DNA of 8,278 nucleotides, taken from contig JABMNG010000028.1 of NCBI GenBank assembly GCA_013205275.1, forward strand, positions 1 through 8,278, in the 5' to 3' direction. This DNA comes from Methylophilales bacterium. Lineage in GTDB: Bacteria; Pseudomonadota; Gammaproteobacteria; Burkholderiales; Methylophilaceae. The position numbers were made by a program, and so were the translations under genes. Positions within the stretch are counted from its first letter, which is position 1; each line of letters starts with the position of its first letter. The notes under the pieces are model-generated. The model was not told the origin of the DNA. It did no database searches and saw only the letters and a list, made by a program, of their open reading frames with translations. Shown here one piece after another: positions 7,306 to 8,278 of this stretch.

Positions 7306-7335
7306 AAGAACTTAATAAATTATATTAATAATTCA

Positions 7336-7440
7336 ATGAATCTTCACGAATACCAGGCAAAACTTTTGTTCAAGGAATATGGTATTCCCGTCTCTCCCGG
7401 ATTACCTGCAAATTCAGTCGAAGAAGCGGTGAAAAATGCG
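7336..7440. other. Composition transition zone at the 5' end of sucC
   Basis: By hand count the first 45 bases of sucC (7336-7380) are 33% G+C, like the DNA upstream. The next 60 bases are mixed, and the 838 bases from 7441 to the end are about 54.5%. Sampled 60-base stretches in serB, purL and the dehydrogenase gave about 23-37%. The protein frame and family conservation run unbroken across the zone. No direct repeat, tRNA or transposase gene marks the boundary. Confidence 0.7.
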
Positions 7441-8278
7441 GTGATACTGGGCGGGAATGGCTGGGTGGTCAAGGCACAGGTCCACGCCGGTGGCAGAGGC
7501 AAGGCCGGCGGCGTCAAACTGGCCCACACAATGGACCAGGTAAAGGAATATTCCCAGGGGATGCTTGGCAAACGCCTGGTTACCACACAATCCGGCCCCG
7601 AAGGTAACCCGGTCAATTGCGTACTAGTACAGACGATGTCCGACATCGAATCCGAGTTGTATCTCGGCATGCTGGTTGATCGCGGCAAACGCCGGATTGT
7701 AGTCATGGGCTCCCGGGCCGGTGGCATGGATATCGAAGAGGTCGCCCAACACGAACCGGAAAAGATCTTTACCTTCTTCGTTGATCCGATCATGGGCCTG
7801 CAGGACTTCCAGAGCCGCAGGATGGGATTTGAGCTGATGCTGAATGACAAGCAAATTAAACAACTGACCGTCACACTGCGTGGTCTCTACAAACTGTTTA
7901 TTGAAAAAGACCTCAGTCTGGTCGAGATCAACCCGCTGATCATCACCAAAACCGGTGACATTGAAGCACTCGATGGCAAGGTCACGGTTGACGACAGTGC
8001 AATGTCCCGTCAGGCCGGTCTGGAAAAGTGGCGTGATGAATCGCAGGAAAACGAGATGGAAAACATCGCCAAGCGCTTTGACCTGAACTACGTCGCGCTT
8101 GATGGCAATATAGCCTGCATGGTTAACGGTGCTGGTCTGGCGATGGCCACGATGGACATAATCAAACTGCACGGTGGCGAACCGGCCAACTTCCTCGACG
8201 TGGGCGGTGGCGCTACCAAGGAGCGTGTAGCCGAGGCATTCAAGCTGATTGTGTCTGACAAGAAGGTTAAGGCAATCC
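7336..8278 (+). CDS. sucC: Succinyl-CoA synthetase (ADP-forming) beta subunit, 3' truncated by window
   Basis: SucC, with SucD, converts succinyl-CoA to succinate while making ATP in the TCA cycle. The frame is open from the ATG to the last base (314 codons plus one base), against about 388 residues in E. coli, so about 75 residues and probably sucD lie beyond the edge. The start MNLHEYQAK is the family start. The ATP-grasp domain shows WVVKAQVHAGGRGKAGG (43-59), with Lys46 in the nucleotide site. Glu197, Asn199 (VEINPL) and Asp213 (ALDGK) match the E. coli metal/nucleotide positions. From about 250 the C-terminal domain starts with NYVALDGNI, VNGAGLAM and FLDVGGGA, all highly conserved. G+C is about 54-55% from 7441 on, far above the neighbours, and codons shift to CTG, ATC and GGC. 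No Shine-Dalgarno site is seen. Confidence 0.97.
   Translation, partial: MNLHEYQAKLLFKEYGIPVSPGLPANSVEEAVKNAVILGGNGWVVKAQVHAGGRGKAGGVKLAHTMDQVKEYSQGMLGKRLVTTQSGPEGNPVNCVLVQTMSDIESELYLGMLVDRGKRRIVVMGSRAGGMDIEEVAQHEPEKIFTFFVDPIMGLQDFQSRRMGFELMLNDKQIKQLTVTLRGLYKLFIEKDLSLVEINPLIITKTGDIEALDGKVTVDDSAMSRQAGLEKWRDESQENEMENIAKRFDLNYVALDGNIACMVNGAGLAMATMDIIKLHGGEPANFLDVGGGATKERVAEAFKLIVSDKKVKAI

Noticed and set aside
7344..8172. Long open frames on the minus strand opposite sucC
   Set aside because: They are antisense to a clear, conserved sucC frame. They match no family I recognise and are expected by chance in GC-richer coding DNA with few stop codons.
1..8278. A new defence, mobile or CRISPR-like system
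   Set aside because: I found no repeat arrays, transposase, integrase, nuclease or toxin-like gene. Every long frame is explained by known metabolic or ankyrin families.

Overview
The window looks like a piece of an AT-rich gammaproteobacterial chromosome, probably from a free-living aquatic or marine lineage. The evidence is a long PurL with a fused glutaminase domain (the form typical of beta- and gammaproteobacteria), a SucC close to the E. coli protein, a gamma-type SerB, and roughly 35-37% G+C in the stretches I counted by hand upstream of position 7336. I cannot fix the genus. An AT-rich sulfur oxidiser of the SUP05/Thioglobus kind is only a guess.

Layout. Positions 1-3760 (+) hold purL, cut at its 5' end by the window edge; the frame is open and homologous right back to base 2. 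A small exported ankyrin-repeat protein follows 15 bases later (3776-4258), and the two end at a strong intrinsic terminator (4276-4305). After a 71-base gap come two exported beta-propeller enzymes on the + strand: a PQQ-dependent aldose dehydrogenase (4377-5555, GTG start) and an SMP-30/gluconolactonase-like protein (5584-6408). Together they suggest a periplasmic module in which an aldose is oxidised to its lactone and the lactone is then hydrolysed. serB (phosphoserine phosphatase, 7262-6405, minus) converges on the lactonase gene and shares a TTAA with it, so the two stop codons overlap. A 73-base divergent intergenic region then leads to sucC (7336 to the window end, +), the succinyl-CoA synthetase beta subunit, cut at its 3' end.

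The pathways are purine synthesis (purL), serine synthesis (serB), the TCA cycle (sucC), and peripheral periplasmic sugar oxidation.

The most striking signal is an abrupt composition change. Upstream DNA is about one-third G+C, while sucC from about 7440 onward is about 54-55% by hand count, with a different codon preference. The change falls in the first codons of sucC. It could reflect acquisition of a sucC(D) segment from a higher-GC relative or a chimeric assembly join, and the sequence alone does not decide between them. I found no CRISPR array, tRNA, rRNA or insertion sequence, and no clear new defence or mobile system.
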